From assembly GCA_961205875.1 (NCBI GenBank), contig OY540821.1:372001-436000 (forward strand): a stretch of DNA of 64,000 nucleotides, read 5' to 3'. The first letter of the stretch is position 1. Every line of letters begins with the position of its first letter. Position numbers and translations under genes: made by a program. The stretch is from Sialis fuliginosa (Eukaryota > Arthropoda > Insecta > Megaloptera > Sialidae). Below are positions 23,744 through 34,453 of the stretch, piece by piece. The notes below the pieces were generated by a model. The model was not told the DNA's origin. It saw only the letters and a list, made by a program, of their open reading frames with translations, and searched no databases.

Positions 23744-24399
23744 TTAAATGGATGAGGGGAACGTGTCTTCGGTTTTTGATGAGGGGGCGACGAAGACTCC
23801 GGAGTTGTTGGATTCAACGGGGCTGGTGCTATAAACAGCTGGGCTGGTGTAATCCTCCGGGGGTTGGCACGACGTAACTTCCGGATTCGATTGGCGAAGA
23901 TCCGGTTTAACGAGCTTCTCGTTGATGCCCACGTCTGCAGATCCCTTCCGTAGTTTGGCGGGTGGGGTTGGACGTCTACCGACTTTAATGCGGTTGTCCG
24001 AGGTGTCTGTGGCGACACGATAATTTGGGGATGGAGATCGTGATGTCTCAACTTGGATTCGAGAGTAGGGGGTAGACCTCGTAGTAGTTCGGACTCCGAT
24101 GGTGTATGAGGGGGTGTCCACTGCGTCACGTAATGCTAGGGTTCCTTGGGCGGACTGTCGAGCGGTGACAAACACCACGCGGATGATGTTTCGGTTGTTG
24201 TTTATGAGCGGAGGTTGGAATTGCGGGTTTTCTTCCTCGGCATTACATCATAAACGTCAGTGGTTTGGGTAGCAACCGTTACTCCTCGCTTGGTGATCCG
24301 TGGGCGAGGAGTGTTCTGTGTCTTCCAGGAGGTATTCTCGGCGGCCGACGTTGGATCATCGGACACAAAAACCTGTGGTCGCTTTGGTAATATAAACAA
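23744..24399 (-). pseudogene. Unrecognised GC-rich gene, one frameshift
   Basis: I do not recognise this protein. The upstream part (24399-24202) reads MFILPKRPQVFVSDDPTSAA and PRPRITKRGVTVATQTTDVY. Past a frame change near 24205 a second part reads on through RNIIRVVFVTARQSAQGTLA, LRDAVDTPSYTIGVRTTTRS and SDNRIKVGRRPTPPAK to a stop at 23744. It is Ser/Thr/Pro/Arg-rich and likely disordered. Base composition is far more GC-rich than the neighbours, and a second open frame runs alongside (23737-24129). A diverged copy of the TDTxxNRIKVxxRPTxP segment lies at 24445-24540. The composition and direct-repeat flanks suggest an inserted element or virus-derived segment, but this is inference. Confidence 0.4.
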
Positions 24400-24632
24400 G
24401 TGTTACCTTTTCTCTCAGCCGCCTTGAGTTGTAGTTTGACGCGACGTGGATGCTGTCATTGGGTTTACGGGTGAGGTTGGTCGTATATCAACTTTAATGC
24501 GGTTGGCCAAGGTGTCTGTGAAGTTTGTGACCCATTCTACCTTCCTATAAAATTTTGTGTCGCCGAACAATACAACCTGTATATGTAATAATTTTGTATT
24601 TCTTATTTTAATTGTTTTTTATGATTATTGGT

Positions 24633-24881
24633 CTATAACCGCCGCCGCCCCCTCTTCTGTTTTTTTCCTTTCTTGTGCTTATAATATCTCTTATTTCCAT
24701 TGTTTGCTGGGGCAGCAGCACCGCTATTGCTTGCAGCGATAGGGGTAGTAGCGGTGCTACTGCTTATTACATCACGATCATATATTTCTTTGGCGTAGTA
24801 AAAACCACGCCAATATTTTGGTGCGTTGTTATATACTGTGTTGCACTGTGTATGTAATGCCACCTTCGCATAATCACACAT
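24633..24881 (-). CDS. YWRGFY ORF, copy 2 (82 residues, unknown function)
   Basis: The best-preserved copy of a short ORF found three times in the window. The N-terminal part contains YNNAPKYWRGFYYAKEIYDR, rich in aromatics. The middle is a short Ser/Thr/Ala/Asn linker (SSSTATTPIAASNSGAAAPA). The tail is strongly basic (KRYYKHKKGKKQKRGRRRL), which fits nucleic-acid binding. The ATG at 24881 is the only upstream Met; homology to the other copies starts at YNN (about residue 17), so the true start may differ. No signal peptide or membrane segment. I cannot assign a family; retention in several copies suggests it belongs to a mobile element. Confidence 0.45.
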   Translation of the reverse strand: MCDYAKVALHTQCNTVYNNAPKYWRGFYYAKEIYDRDVISSSTATTPIAASNSGAAAPANNGNKRYYKHKKGKKQKRGRRRL

Positions 24882-24899
24882 TTATTTAAAAGAGTAACA

Positions 24900-26700
24900 A
24901 CTTAAAAAAAATATTAAAATTAAAATGATATTAAAAGAAATAAAATTTCTACTTTTTTTCAAAATAGAAGTTGTAGAAAATATTATAGCGAACAACTTTT
25001 ATTTGAAACTTTTCTTTTGTATCAACGATTTTTTGCACCTACGTACCTCACATACTTTCGACTTACCTCCCTTAGCAACGCTGAAACATCAATAAAAATA
25101 AATCAAATAAAAAAAATTCATATACTATTAATTGTTTCTTAAGAAACGCTCTATAAAAAAGCTCGGAAGTATTTTTTTGTAAAACTGAAAATACTAGAGT
25201 TATCACGGTTAAATGACGCTTTGGACTGCAATAATTACTTATATAAATAAAACTTACATTAAAATTATAAAAGACACTATATATAGAAAATAAAAATAAA
25301 AAAAAACAATAAGCTAGCTCTACTTGTCTGGATATAATCTTCCAGAATATACAATGCCGCCTACATTCATTTTCACTTGTATCGGTGCGTCACCTACAAA
25401 TAAAAATAATAATAATATTTTACCTGATGTTTGTTTGTGTTTTTCTCTTGACATTTCTAATTTCTCAAGATAAAATCACGATATTACTGTATATTATATG
25501 CCACATGATTTAATATTACTAAGGTACTGACACCAGTCTTGAATCATACACCAGTGTTGGTTTCTTGTTTAATTAAATGTACACTGAATCAAAAAGTGGC
25601 ATAAATACAACAAAAAATTCATCTTCATGATGAAAAAATCATCTTATTTGAGCCGATGATGAATAAAATTTACAAAATTGAAGGGATCCAGGCAATGGCG
25701 CATCCAAGGGGAGGTCAGGGGTTTGTCGATATGCCTTGTTTAATTTAACAACTGTGATTTTTAATCAAAATTATTGAACTTGAATTCATTCTACCAACGG
25801 ACAGTGCAAACAAGTAATGAATTTATACATTAATTAATATAAATATTTTCTTCATTCATATCTACTATGAATTCATGTTGATTGATAAACGCCTTTCATA
25901 AATATAATTAACGATATTGCTTCCTCGCAATATCGAAGATACGAGAAGCTATGTGATCGTTTCAGATTGAGACAAAAAAAAAGTTCTCCAATTTCAAAAT
26001 TTTAAATTTATTTATCCGTTTCACGTCAAGACAAACACTTTTCGTTCCGTGTCTGTCTGTCTGTCCCCTGAATCCTTGACACACGCATAACTCATGAACC
26101 ACTGAACCGATATTATTGAAACTTGGTCGGATGGTTGGGTTTGGTTTGAAGACGGTCCCATTTCAAAATCGTGTGTAAGGGGGAGGGGTGACACCCCGAA
26201 ATATTTCTTTTTTCAAGATATCTCAAGAACGACAAATGTTACGAGAAAATTTTATAGAATATTTTTTTTAGAGCATTAAATTTCCTATAATATGGGTCTA
26301 CTACGTTTGCTGTAAAATATTCCCTTACAAAGATTTATCTCAATTTATTTTAAAAATTCGTCATTTTGGCGTTTTAAATGTCACTTTGACGTTTTAAATG
26401 TCATTTTGACATTTGCATAAATTTAGATTTAGATTGAAATTGTCAAAAAATTAAAAATATATGAAAAAATATTCAGGTGCGTTTTAAGAAAAATTTCGAA
26501 CTAAGATTTTTTAGTAAAATTTGTATAAAAATTAAATGGTTAACCAATACCAGGCAATTTATCTGAACACTATCGGTTTTAGTGAATTTAGCACGAGGAA
26601 GCACTGTGCATTTACTTGGCAGATGTTTTTTTTAAATATTTTGACAATTTCAATCAATATCAGCAATTCGATATTTAGTAAAAAAAACAATTAAAATAAA
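24900..26700. other. Mostly non-coding, with possible small exons
   Basis: AT-rich. Splice-like signals on the minus strand bound short open stretches at 25393-25320 (see the small-exon candidate) and a 14-nt interval at 25097-25082 between GTTTCAG and GTAAGT. At 26040-26200 there is a TGTCTGTCTGTC / GAACCACTGAACCGAT block, typical of dispersed insect repeats. At 26365-26420 there are short imperfect repeats of GTCA(T/C)TTTGACGTTTTAAAT. Confidence 0.4.
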
Positions 26701-27173
26701 TTATGATTATTACCTCCAACTTTTTTTCAATTATTGGCACCGCAGGCTGATGAATTGATGTTATATCCTGATACAAAACAAAAACACAAACTGTAGGTAA
26801 TGTAATATTATACTCTTTAACACAATAATATATGTATAAGAAACTAGCAATCAGGCCCAACTAAGCAACACTTAGTATTGTTTTAAATTTACAATATCAT
26901 TACCACCAAAACTCCAGCCCTATGTAAAGTAATATAAGATTTCAAATCTCCATTATATAAGACAAATAATAATATCGTGTACCGCCTCAACTACACAGGC
27001 AGAAGATATACATATATTGGGGGAGGGGGTCTTGAGCCCCTCAAGCCCCATGTAGTCGGCGCCCGTGCTGACAATAGGTACTTACATCAGGGAAATAATA
27101 CACAACATGTAAATTCAGCCATCCTGCTGATCGTTACAGAAATCATCCCTGCCTCTTATACTATACATAGGTG

Positions 27174-27395
27174 CAGGGCCGTAACTACTAACTAACTTGA
27201 AAATGTTACACTTTTTACAAATTTAGATTTTAATGATTTCATTGCTAACTTGCATTTCACACTTATTATTCATTAAAATTAGTAACAAGTGTAAAATTCA
27301 AATTGCAAACTTTAAAAAAAGTCTTCAATTTTTTATTCTGGGGGGCCCTCGGTTACTTCTTGCCCCGGACCCCCCGACCTCTAGTTACGGCCCTG
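27174..27395. mobile_element. hAT-type MITE with 8-bp target duplication
   Basis: TIRs are CAGGGCCGTAACTA and TAGTTACGGCCCTG. The flanks are CATAGGTG (27166-27173) and TATAGGTG (27396-27403), an 8-bp duplication with one mismatch, as expected for hAT. The inside has a G/C-rich tract (GGGGGGCCC) near the right end. A truncated copy is at about 27935-28110, inside the duplicated segment. Confidence 0.85.
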
Positions 27396-27574
27396 TATAG
27401 GTGGCTTGTTATGTATCCACAAAATGTTCTAATCTAACAATAAGTAAAAATCATTTAAAAATGACTCATCATCGACATCTCGGTGTAGTTACTTGTGTTC
27501 TGGAAAAAAAAGATTACAATAAAATATAAAAAATACTTGTCTGATAACCAACACAGTTTAGATAATGGGCCTTA

Positions 27575-27630
27575 CAGTAGCGAACTAAAAGGGGTGGGTC
27601 TGCCCTGGGTTCTTCCTTAGTCCGCCACTG
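27575..27630. mobile_element. 56-bp hAT-like mini-MITE
   Basis: Ends CAGTAGCGAACTAA and TTAGTCCGCCACTG are inverted copies with two mismatches. The flanking octamers GGGCCTTA and AAGCCTTA share their last six bases. A still shorter derivative (CAGTAGCCTGCC...CCGCCACTG) is at about 29052-29093, and an end-only copy near 28117-28141. Confidence 0.6.
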
Positions 27631-28639
27631 AAGCCTTATGTTCATTAATAATTTGTCTTAATACACGCATGATTATTTTCTCATATATTTTTTTAATAAG
27701 TTGACAGTTTCAATCAATATCAGCAATTCGATATTTAGTAAATATGTTAAATCCTTAAACAAAACAAAAACACAAACTGTAGGTAATGTAATATTATACT
27801 CTTTAACACAATAATATAAGTATAAGAAACTAGCAATCAGGCCCAACTAAGGAACACTTGTTATTGTTTTAAATTTACAATATCATTACCACCAAAACTC
27901 CAGCCCTATGTAAAGTAATATAAGATTTCAAATCATTTTTACAAATTTAGATTTTAATGATTTCTTTGCTAACTTGCATTTCACACTTATTATTTATTAA
28001 AGTTAGTAACAAGTGTAAAATTCAAATTGGCAACTATAAAAAAAGGCTTCAATTTTTTATTCTGGGGGGCCCTCGGTTACTTCTTGCCCCGGGGCCCCCG
28101 ACCTCTAGTTATGGCCTGGGTTCTTCCTTAGTCCGCCACTGGAGCCTTATGTTCATTAATAATTTGTCTTAATACACGCATGATTATTTTCTCATATATT
28201 TTTTAATTTTTTAACAATTTTAATTAGTATTAGCAATTCGATATTTAGTAAAAAAAAAAACAATTAAAATAAATTATGATATTACCTTCAAGTTTTGTTC
28301 CGCAGCCTGCTTCTCCACGGGTGATGTTAAATCCTTAAACAAAACAAAGGTAATGTAATATTATTATACTCTTAAGCCCTATGTAAAGTAATATAAGATT
28401 TCAAATCAATTAGACTTAAATATTTAGTTATGTAAGTTAACCTCTCCCACCTACTTCGCTGAACTAGAGCAAAATACCGAATCGGTATCGCTTACAGAAA
28501 AGTGGCGTTACAGATTCTCCAGATATTAAATAAAAACTAATTTTGTATAAAATTCTTGGAGGGCTGTAGCCCCCTCATGAAAAATTTCCGGACACATATT
28601 CATAGGATGTTTTTTGCTTAAAATATATTTCTTAATTTA

Positions 28640-28920
28640 CTGTTTAAGTTTGGCCCGACAGTACTGATTCAACCTGTTTGAAACTCAACGTGTCTCTGTG
28701 TGTGTCTGTCCGTTAGTGCGCTTATCACTCGAGAACCACTTATCCGATTTACGTGTTTTTAGGGGTTGAATTTTCGAAATACGAAGTAGCCTATGTTCAT
28801 CCTCGGGATGCAAGCTATCTCACTGCCAAATTTCATCAAGATCGGTTCAGCGGTTTAGCCGTGAAAAGGTAACAGACAGACAGACAAACACACTTTCGCA
28901 TTTATAATATAGAAAATACT
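28640..28920. repeat. Dispersed repeat tail (CTGTCCGTTAGTGCG...GACAGACAGACAAAC)
   Basis: Contains ATCACTCGAGAACCACTTAT, AAATTTCATCAAGATCGGTT, GGTTTAGCCGTGAAAAGGTA and a GACAGACAGACAAAC run. Blocks of this style are common at the ends of dispersed insect repeats. A related fragment is at 5890-5960 in the opposite orientation. The element class is not determined. Confidence 0.5.
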
Positions 28921-29344
28921 CTTATCTATAATTTATGTTCAGTTCATTTTCCCCTCAAAAATTTTTTTTAGGAATTAATCGATTTTATTATGACATCTGT
29001 TTGAATTCGATAGCTTCATTTTTCCCTGAAATATCGCTGAACAGCAGTTTTGGGCCTTACAGTAGCCTGCCCTGGGTCCTTCCTTAGTCCGCCACTGGAG
29101 CCTTATGTTCATTAATATCAATTTTTCTTAATAAACGCATGATTATTTTCTCATATATTTTTGAATTTTTTGACAATTCGATATTTAGTAAAACAATTAA
29201 AATAATTTATAATTATTACCACTATTTCCAGCGCCTCGGCCTGATCCTCCGGTGAAGATAAATCCTTAAACAAAACAAAAACACACAAACTGTAGTATAC
29301 TCTTAACTCAATAATAATAAGAAACTAACAAATGGGCCCGTAAA

Positions 29345-30740
29345 GCATCCATATTAATTAAAATTCTGCAATGCTATCTTTTCTATCGTGTTTTTCATAA
29401 ACGGTTGATTTTATGACATAGGAAAAAATTAAGAACAAAAAATACTAGATAAATAAATTTAATAGGTTGATACGGAGAATAGGGGTACAAGCTTTCACTA
29501 CTGTCAAAAATACTCAAAAATCACTTACATAGTTACATAGAATAAAGTTGATATCATGTGAGACCAGATTCATTTGTTCATAATTGTAATTTGACGTTTA
29601 TCTACTATATATAACGAAGTGCCCTGACTGACTCACAATCATTTTTTTGACCATTTCCACTCATCGGAGAAACTTGAAATTTGGTATATACATTCCTTGG
29701 GGGTAAAAAATAACAACTAGTGGGCCTTTTTTGAAAAAGTTTATAAATGGGGTAACAAGAGGCCCCCAAATTTTCAAAAAAAAAGTTACAATTTTTTTAT
29801 TTTTTTTTTTATATTCCTTGGGCGATATAATGTAAGGTTCAAATTTCAGATTTAAAAAAAAAGAAAAAAAAAAGGAAAAAAAAAGTTTTGATGTAAAAAA
29901 GTATCAAAACGAAAACCGATATTAGATTTTTTTTATTTTTTTCAAATACTTTGGTTAATTGACAACCATGAACCCGTGTCTGATTTTTGAAAAAGATATG
30001 TTAAAGAGGAGAAAATAAACAAAATACGTTTACATATAATGCGCTTTAAGCATTTACTAAATTAATTGCAAATGTCGTAACTATGGATACATTATATTTT
30101 ATTGATTATTTTTTTAATTTTTAAATGTCAGTGGCCATTTAAAATTTTGAATTGAATGTGTTTAATATATGAACAATAAAATATAACAAAAAAGAAATAT
30201 AAAGAACATAACGAATGAAAAAATATGGACAACTCAAAGTAATGAATAATTAAAATTTTCGTACATAAATATGTCAAAAAAATTGAAGACAAACAATCAC
30301 AGCATTCGGATGACTAACATTCGGCATAACATAGGTAATACATTAAAATTTAAAACTTAAAGTTATTGATATATCAATATTTTTACCTACATAGGTATTT
30401 TATTAAATTAATATGTAATCATAAATATCACAAGAATTTATATAATTTGAAAATAACATTGTCGTAATTTTAAATGATACTTTTTTAATTGTTGTTTGAA
30501 TTTGTAAATCTGTTATATTTACTTATCTATGTACATCATTCAACTAAAATGTCAATGTGCATCTTCAAAATGTTTTGTAAAGCCAATATAGAAATATACT
30601 TTTATAAATTAGTGCAGACTTCAATAAAAAAACACGTTATAAGTCTATTAGATATGTTATCTTCAGCCTCTTATCGTGAATGTTGGGGCCGTGAGTTACA
30701 CTTTTGGTTTAAAATAATTCTTCTAGTGTGCAACTTTTAA
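29345..30740. other. AT-rich region without genes
   Basis: Poly-A/poly-T-rich sequence with no supported ORF. Positions 29466-29505 (40 bases) are an exact inverted match to 62067-62106, inside the element at 61922-62386, so a scrap of that family is here. At 29600-29720 is a GCCCTGACTGACTCAC / GAAACTTGAAATTTGGTA block typical of dispersed repeats. The ORF at 30489-30740 has no recognisable motif. Confidence 0.45.
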
Positions 30741-30783
30741 ATAACATTTATTAAACACTTATATAAATTTAAACACTTGTATA

Positions 30784-31367
30784 TGTCGGCGCGTGGAAAT
30801 TATTTAGTTCAAATTGGCGCTAAATACGTAGAAATGATTCAGACCAATCAGAAGTCAGCACCAAAAACCAGTCAGCAGATCAGGAAATACGCTAAGTGGG
30901 AGGTCGGTTGGAAGGGGCAGAGAAGATACCGTCATTTTGGAGAGACGGCAGTGAATCAGTTCTGACTGAGCGATCTAACCGAAATTATCGTGTCTTGAAA
31001 CGTGTCACCACACACTTGAAACGTGTTACGTCACACTTGAAACGTGTTACGTCACACTTGAAACGTGTTACGTCACACTTGAATTGCAATTACAGTGTTT
31101 GGCAGTTGCATAATATTCTGTGTATTTATAATTGTGATAAAGACATTCGATTAGTGTTATTTTCTATAAATTAAAGATCTTGTGAAGTTAATGAATCGAC
31201 AGTGTGTGATCTTGTAATTGTAACTTAGTGATTAATGTTGATAAAAGGACAATATTGTTGATTTGTGTTTGTTTTATTCATGAACGACGAAAGAAGAGCA
31301 GATTAGTGACGATGTGCGAGACGTGGCGAAGCCACCATCTTACGTAATAATATTACACGCTCCGACA
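30784..31367 (+). mobile_element. Solo LTR (Gypsy-like, TGTCGG...CCGACA)
   Basis: A 584-bp segment begins TGTCGGCGCGTGG and ends CACGCTCCGACA, with 12-bp imperfect inverted ends and TGT/ACA termini. TATA flanks both sides (30780-30783, 31368-31371), as expected for a 4-bp duplication of a Gypsy-type element with a TATA-like target. There is no internal domain on either side, so it is a solo LTR left by LTR-LTR recombination. The ORFs inside (30777-30965, 30896-31174) are not genes. Confidence 0.8.
30994..31082 (+). promoter_or_regulatory. Four 21-bp tandem repeats with TTACGTCA boxes in the LTR
   Basis: The unit CTTGAAACGTGTTACGTCACA repeats four times (the first copy has diverged to GTCACCACACA) in the first half of the LTR. 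Three copies contain TTACGTCA, a one-mismatch form of the CRE/ATF site TGACGTCA read on the other strand. Position and repetition fit a U3 enhancer; the binding factor is inferred. Confidence 0.5.
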
Positions 31368-31389
31368 TATATAAATTTAAACACTTGTA

Positions 31390-32110
31390 CACAAATATAA
31401 ATATAACAGGAAGGCATTATTAGTTTATTAGACTGAATACTGTGTCTTTTCAATAACTAGAGTGATATTGGGTTGTTGTTATACACTGTGTGAAAATTAT
31501 TGTTGATGAAAACTGAGTTGTTTTGTTTTTTATGTTTTTTACGCAAAACCTACTAAAAGTATATTAATGCAATAGAAGTGGGAGGAGCGTAGTGAGGGCA
31601 AATTGACTGTATCGAAAGGGTACTTAGGGTTACTTATTGAGGCTGTCTTAGACGGGCCTGAACAAGCTGGTGGCGGGCAGAGGTGTGATCCTCTGGGTGC
31701 GAGGTGAGATCCGCTGGGTTGAGGCGAGAAATCAGGAATACTCTGAAAGACTACTAAGCAGAGAACTTTCTCTTACGAACAGCATTTTAAACTCAATTCG
31801 GCATTATCTGTAAATACAATATATTTTTTGAACGCCCAGGCCAGAGTTCAGCTCTGGCAAACTAAACTGACAGAAATGACCAGACACTAGCACAATTCGA
31901 GCATGATTAATCTTCGCACGCAAGAAAATTAAGTTCATGTACTGAACTCGGGCTTAAAAAATAATTTTTAGAGAACAATTATTATTATTACTTTTTATTT
32001 CATTGTTATTTATTATTCGTTCAATTTTAAATCTTATTATTAAAAAAAAATAAACAACAAAATTCACATAAATCTATATAAAACAAATAGTAAAGTATTG
32101 CATATTAAGA
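31390..32110. other. Unannotated sequence
   Basis: A GC-richer 150-bp block at 31600-31750 (GGGCCTGAACAAGCTGGTGG, GGTGTGATCCTCTGGGTGCG with a near repeat GGTGAGATCCGCTGGGTTG) has no ORF. The rest is AT-rich. Confidence 0.4.
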
Positions 32111-32114
32111 GTTG

Positions 32115-33626
32115 TTAATCAGGAGTTTTAGGAGTAGGTGAGGACTGCAAAGAAAGATTATTTGGAACAATATTGGAGGATGATGAAAGAGCAGGATAAG
32201 TTTCAGTATTAGCCGAAGATACAACTGATATTGGATTAGTATGACAAGATGGTGATGAAAAAGTAGGATTCCTAGGACTAACAGAGCGTAGAATGAAGCG
32301 TACAGGCTTTGGCGCTACCAGATTAGAACCAAACCGTAACGGCTGAGGAGTATAATTTTGCATTGGTCTTGATGGACTTTGAGACAAAGATCTGTTAAAT
32401 GAATCATTAGGTGACATCGGTGATGAAACTTGAATCGGACTTAGAGGTGGCTGTGAAATATTTCGTAATCCGTTTAATAGCTGGTTTGTCATATCGCTCA
32501 TTATCTGCTTATGCCCTTCGAGCATTTGCTGTAGCAGCTGTTTTTCAAAGCTTCCATTACTACGACCACTACAATGGTCCAGAAAGTCCCTATCGTGGTT
32601 TTAACACCAGACGGCGATGCCATTATCATTTTCTCGGTGCACTTGTCTCTCACATTAAGTGCTTCCTGATCTAAAAAATGTTAACAACAAAACAAAGCTA
32701 GTAACTAGCGTTGATAGTTATAATCTTTAGACACTTTTTATAAGGGAACACCCTTATTACATTGAGTAAAAAATTTTCCTGTGTGTGCAAGACTTCATTT
32801 TGCAACTCTTAGACGTTTTCTTTGGCAATGTTTGCATAATTATAAATTATATTTTGCAATGATCGTCCACTTCTTCTGTTTCTTGCTCCGGATTTTGAAT
32901 TAGAAGCTTCGCTTTGTTTGTTATTTGAAAGTAGTGTGCCAGCATCATTTTCAGAAGGTGAATTATTACTTTCAGTACCTTCAAAAATATCGGCCGATCC
33001 TTCTGTTCTACCTGAGATAAAGCGTATGGTTCAGGATCTTTTGAAGATCCAGAAATCAGAAATAACCATCTCTCTCATCTGGTACGTTATTATACAGGTT
33101 TTCATCTAAAAGCACGTGAAAAAGAAGTGAACTATTCAAATTACGTAAATATAATATTGACAATTTTGAACGTTTATACAATGAGCATGAGAACTTAACA
33201 ATGGTATTGTCTCTAATATCACTTCAACATAGGATGTAGAATCCAACCTTTCCTGGACTTCTATTGGACGATCGCCGAGAAGTTCAATCATTTGATCAAA
33301 ATACATGAACTTTTTTCTGGTGTTGTCACTGCCACTCTTTGCCAATGACTTCTTATACTGGTTATATTGCACTACATAAATTAAATGTTTCGTCAACATT
33401 ATGCTGTGAAAATATTTAAGCAAAAATGTTTAGAAGCGCATTTCATCTGTTTGTTATTTTTAATGTACCCGTTTTTGTTCATCGGGGTTTCTAAATGCTA
33501 AAATATTTCTTCAGCTCGAAACCTTTTCCCGTCTAAATTTTTCATAACTTTCATCGACTGCACCAATCTTAAAAAAAACTTCGTCTCCTCTACGTCCCAC
33601 GAATCACGTTTTCTTCTGTTTTCCAT
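32115..33626 (-). pseudogene. Myb/SANT-like DNA-binding protein, broken
   Basis: Starts at ATG 33626: MENRRKRDSWDVEETKFFLR, then SMKVMKNLDGKRFRAEEIF, the first SANT helices with the W-E-E signature. A TAG and an intron follow. The next exon (to about 33190) gives KSLAKSGSDNTRKKFMYFDQ and MIELLGDRPIEVQERLD, the conserved S-G-(S/A) and F-M-L-G-RP block of these domains. Downstream are acidic and Ser-rich pieces (SADIFEGTESNNSPSENDAG, SKSGARNRRSGRSLQ), and finally an open C-terminal part (32525-32115) rich in Ser/Pro with QLLQQMLEGHKQIMSDMTNQ. Frameshifts and stops interrupt it. Such proteins accompany Harbinger-type transposons, but no transposase is next to it, so it may be an orphan or a dead host gene. 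Confidence 0.65.
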
Positions 33627-33786
33627 CTTAACCAAAGAATATAGGTACTGTTATACTAACAAATAATAATATTTATTTGTGTTGGTACGAGTAGTACATA
33701 CAAAAAGTCAAAAGAAAAGAAACATGATACATTTGGAAAAAGACAATAAAAAAAATATATAATATACATAATAAGAATATAATATA

Positions 33787-34184
33787 CAGTGTGTTCCAAA
33801 TTGATTAAGACACAGGAAATTTAACATGAGGGCAATTAGAAGTGTTGTAGTAACCTTTGGTAAAATTTAATGATGTGTGATTGGTGCATTTTGAAATGCC
33901 GCCACAAAATTTAATAAAATAGTAATTAGTATTTTGTTTTCAAATTTATATCTGCCAAAAAATATTATTATAATGTTATCTAGGACGCTAATTTTAATTT
34001 CATTATGTATTTTATTGTTGAAAACAAAATACTGTTGATTAATTTAAAATTTATCAGATAGTTTCGAGGCGGCATTTCAAATTGCACCAATCACACATCG
34101 TTAAATTTGACCAAAGGTTACTACAACATTTCTAATTGTCCCCATGTTAAATTTCCTTTGACTTAATGAACTTGGAATACACTG
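33787..34184. mobile_element. 398-bp MITE with about 130-bp TIRs, TA target
   Basis: Ends CAGTGTGTTCCAAATTGATT and its diverged complement, with TA at 33785-33786 and 34185-34186. The inverted arms match for about 120 bp (including GTTGTAGTAACCTTTGGT and GATGTGTGATTGGTGCA). No ORF. It lies immediately 3' of the truncated LINE. Confidence 0.9.
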
Positions 34185-34255
34185 TATAATGTACAGGTGT
34201 TTTAAAGAAAAAAACAATTCTTACAGTAGTTAATATTAAGAACAGAAAAATGATT

Positions 34256-34453
34256 TTAAGCCATAATAGCATTTCCAAGGTTTCTGTTGTATATTAGTTT
34301 ACCCTTGGTGGTTCCTAAGCCTGATACCTTTCTCTCGAACAACCAGGGCTCCTGGATCAAGGCTATGTCTATACTTTTCAAAGAAAAGTATTTACAGAAG
34401 GCCGCCGAAGCTGCCTTATTGTGCTGCAGGTTTACTTGAAGTACCTGCAGCAT
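34256..34453 (-). pseudogene. LINE ORF2 start: endonuclease N-terminus, truncated
   Basis: The ATG at 34451-34453 overlaps the end of ORF1 by about 38 bp, a normal LINE arrangement. Reads LQVNLQHNKAASAAFCKYF and IDIALIQEPWLFERKVSGLG, the first motifs of the apurinic-like endonuclease (N of QVNL, E of QEPW). It stops at 34256, where homology ends, so all of the reverse transcriptase is missing. Losing the 3' side while keeping the 5' end is the reverse of ordinary LINE truncation, so a later deletion is likely. Confidence 0.8.

Larger units (their letters stand above)
25320..29264 (-). other. Candidate gene with small duplicated exons
   Basis: Three related short exons are each bounded by an AG acceptor and a GTAATA donor, and all have lengths divisible by three. 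They are 29264-29220 (45 nt, DLSSPEDQAEALEIV), 28333-28286 (48 nt, DLTSPVEKQAAEQNLK) and 26767-26714 (54 nt, DITSIHQPAVPIIEKKLE). A fourth, near 27745, is cut off after GATTTAACAT. Their flanking introns are also similar, so the segment was duplicated as intron-exon-intron. Downstream, 25393-25320 reads DAPIQVKMNVGGIVYSGRLY to a TAG after an ATTTGTAG acceptor, but its phase does not follow directly from the 54-nt exon. I found no start exon. It could be a real host gene or repeated pseudo-exons. Confidence 0.3.
26635..29340 (-). repeat. Locally duplicated intron/exon segments
   Basis: Blocks at about 26640-26960, 27630-27935, 28140-28410 and 29090-29340 share the order ATTTTCTCATATATTTTT, ATCAGCAATTCGATATTTAG, an exon-like stretch, AATCCTTAAACAAAACAAA and AGGCCCAACTAAG-type sequence. 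The copies have different internal deletions. They are interspersed with hAT MITE sequence, so the duplication included an already inserted MITE. Confidence 0.75.

Noticed and set aside
25082-25097. 14-nt micro-exon between GTTTCAG and GTAAGT
   Set aside because: Too short to support without transcript evidence; adjacent exons not established.
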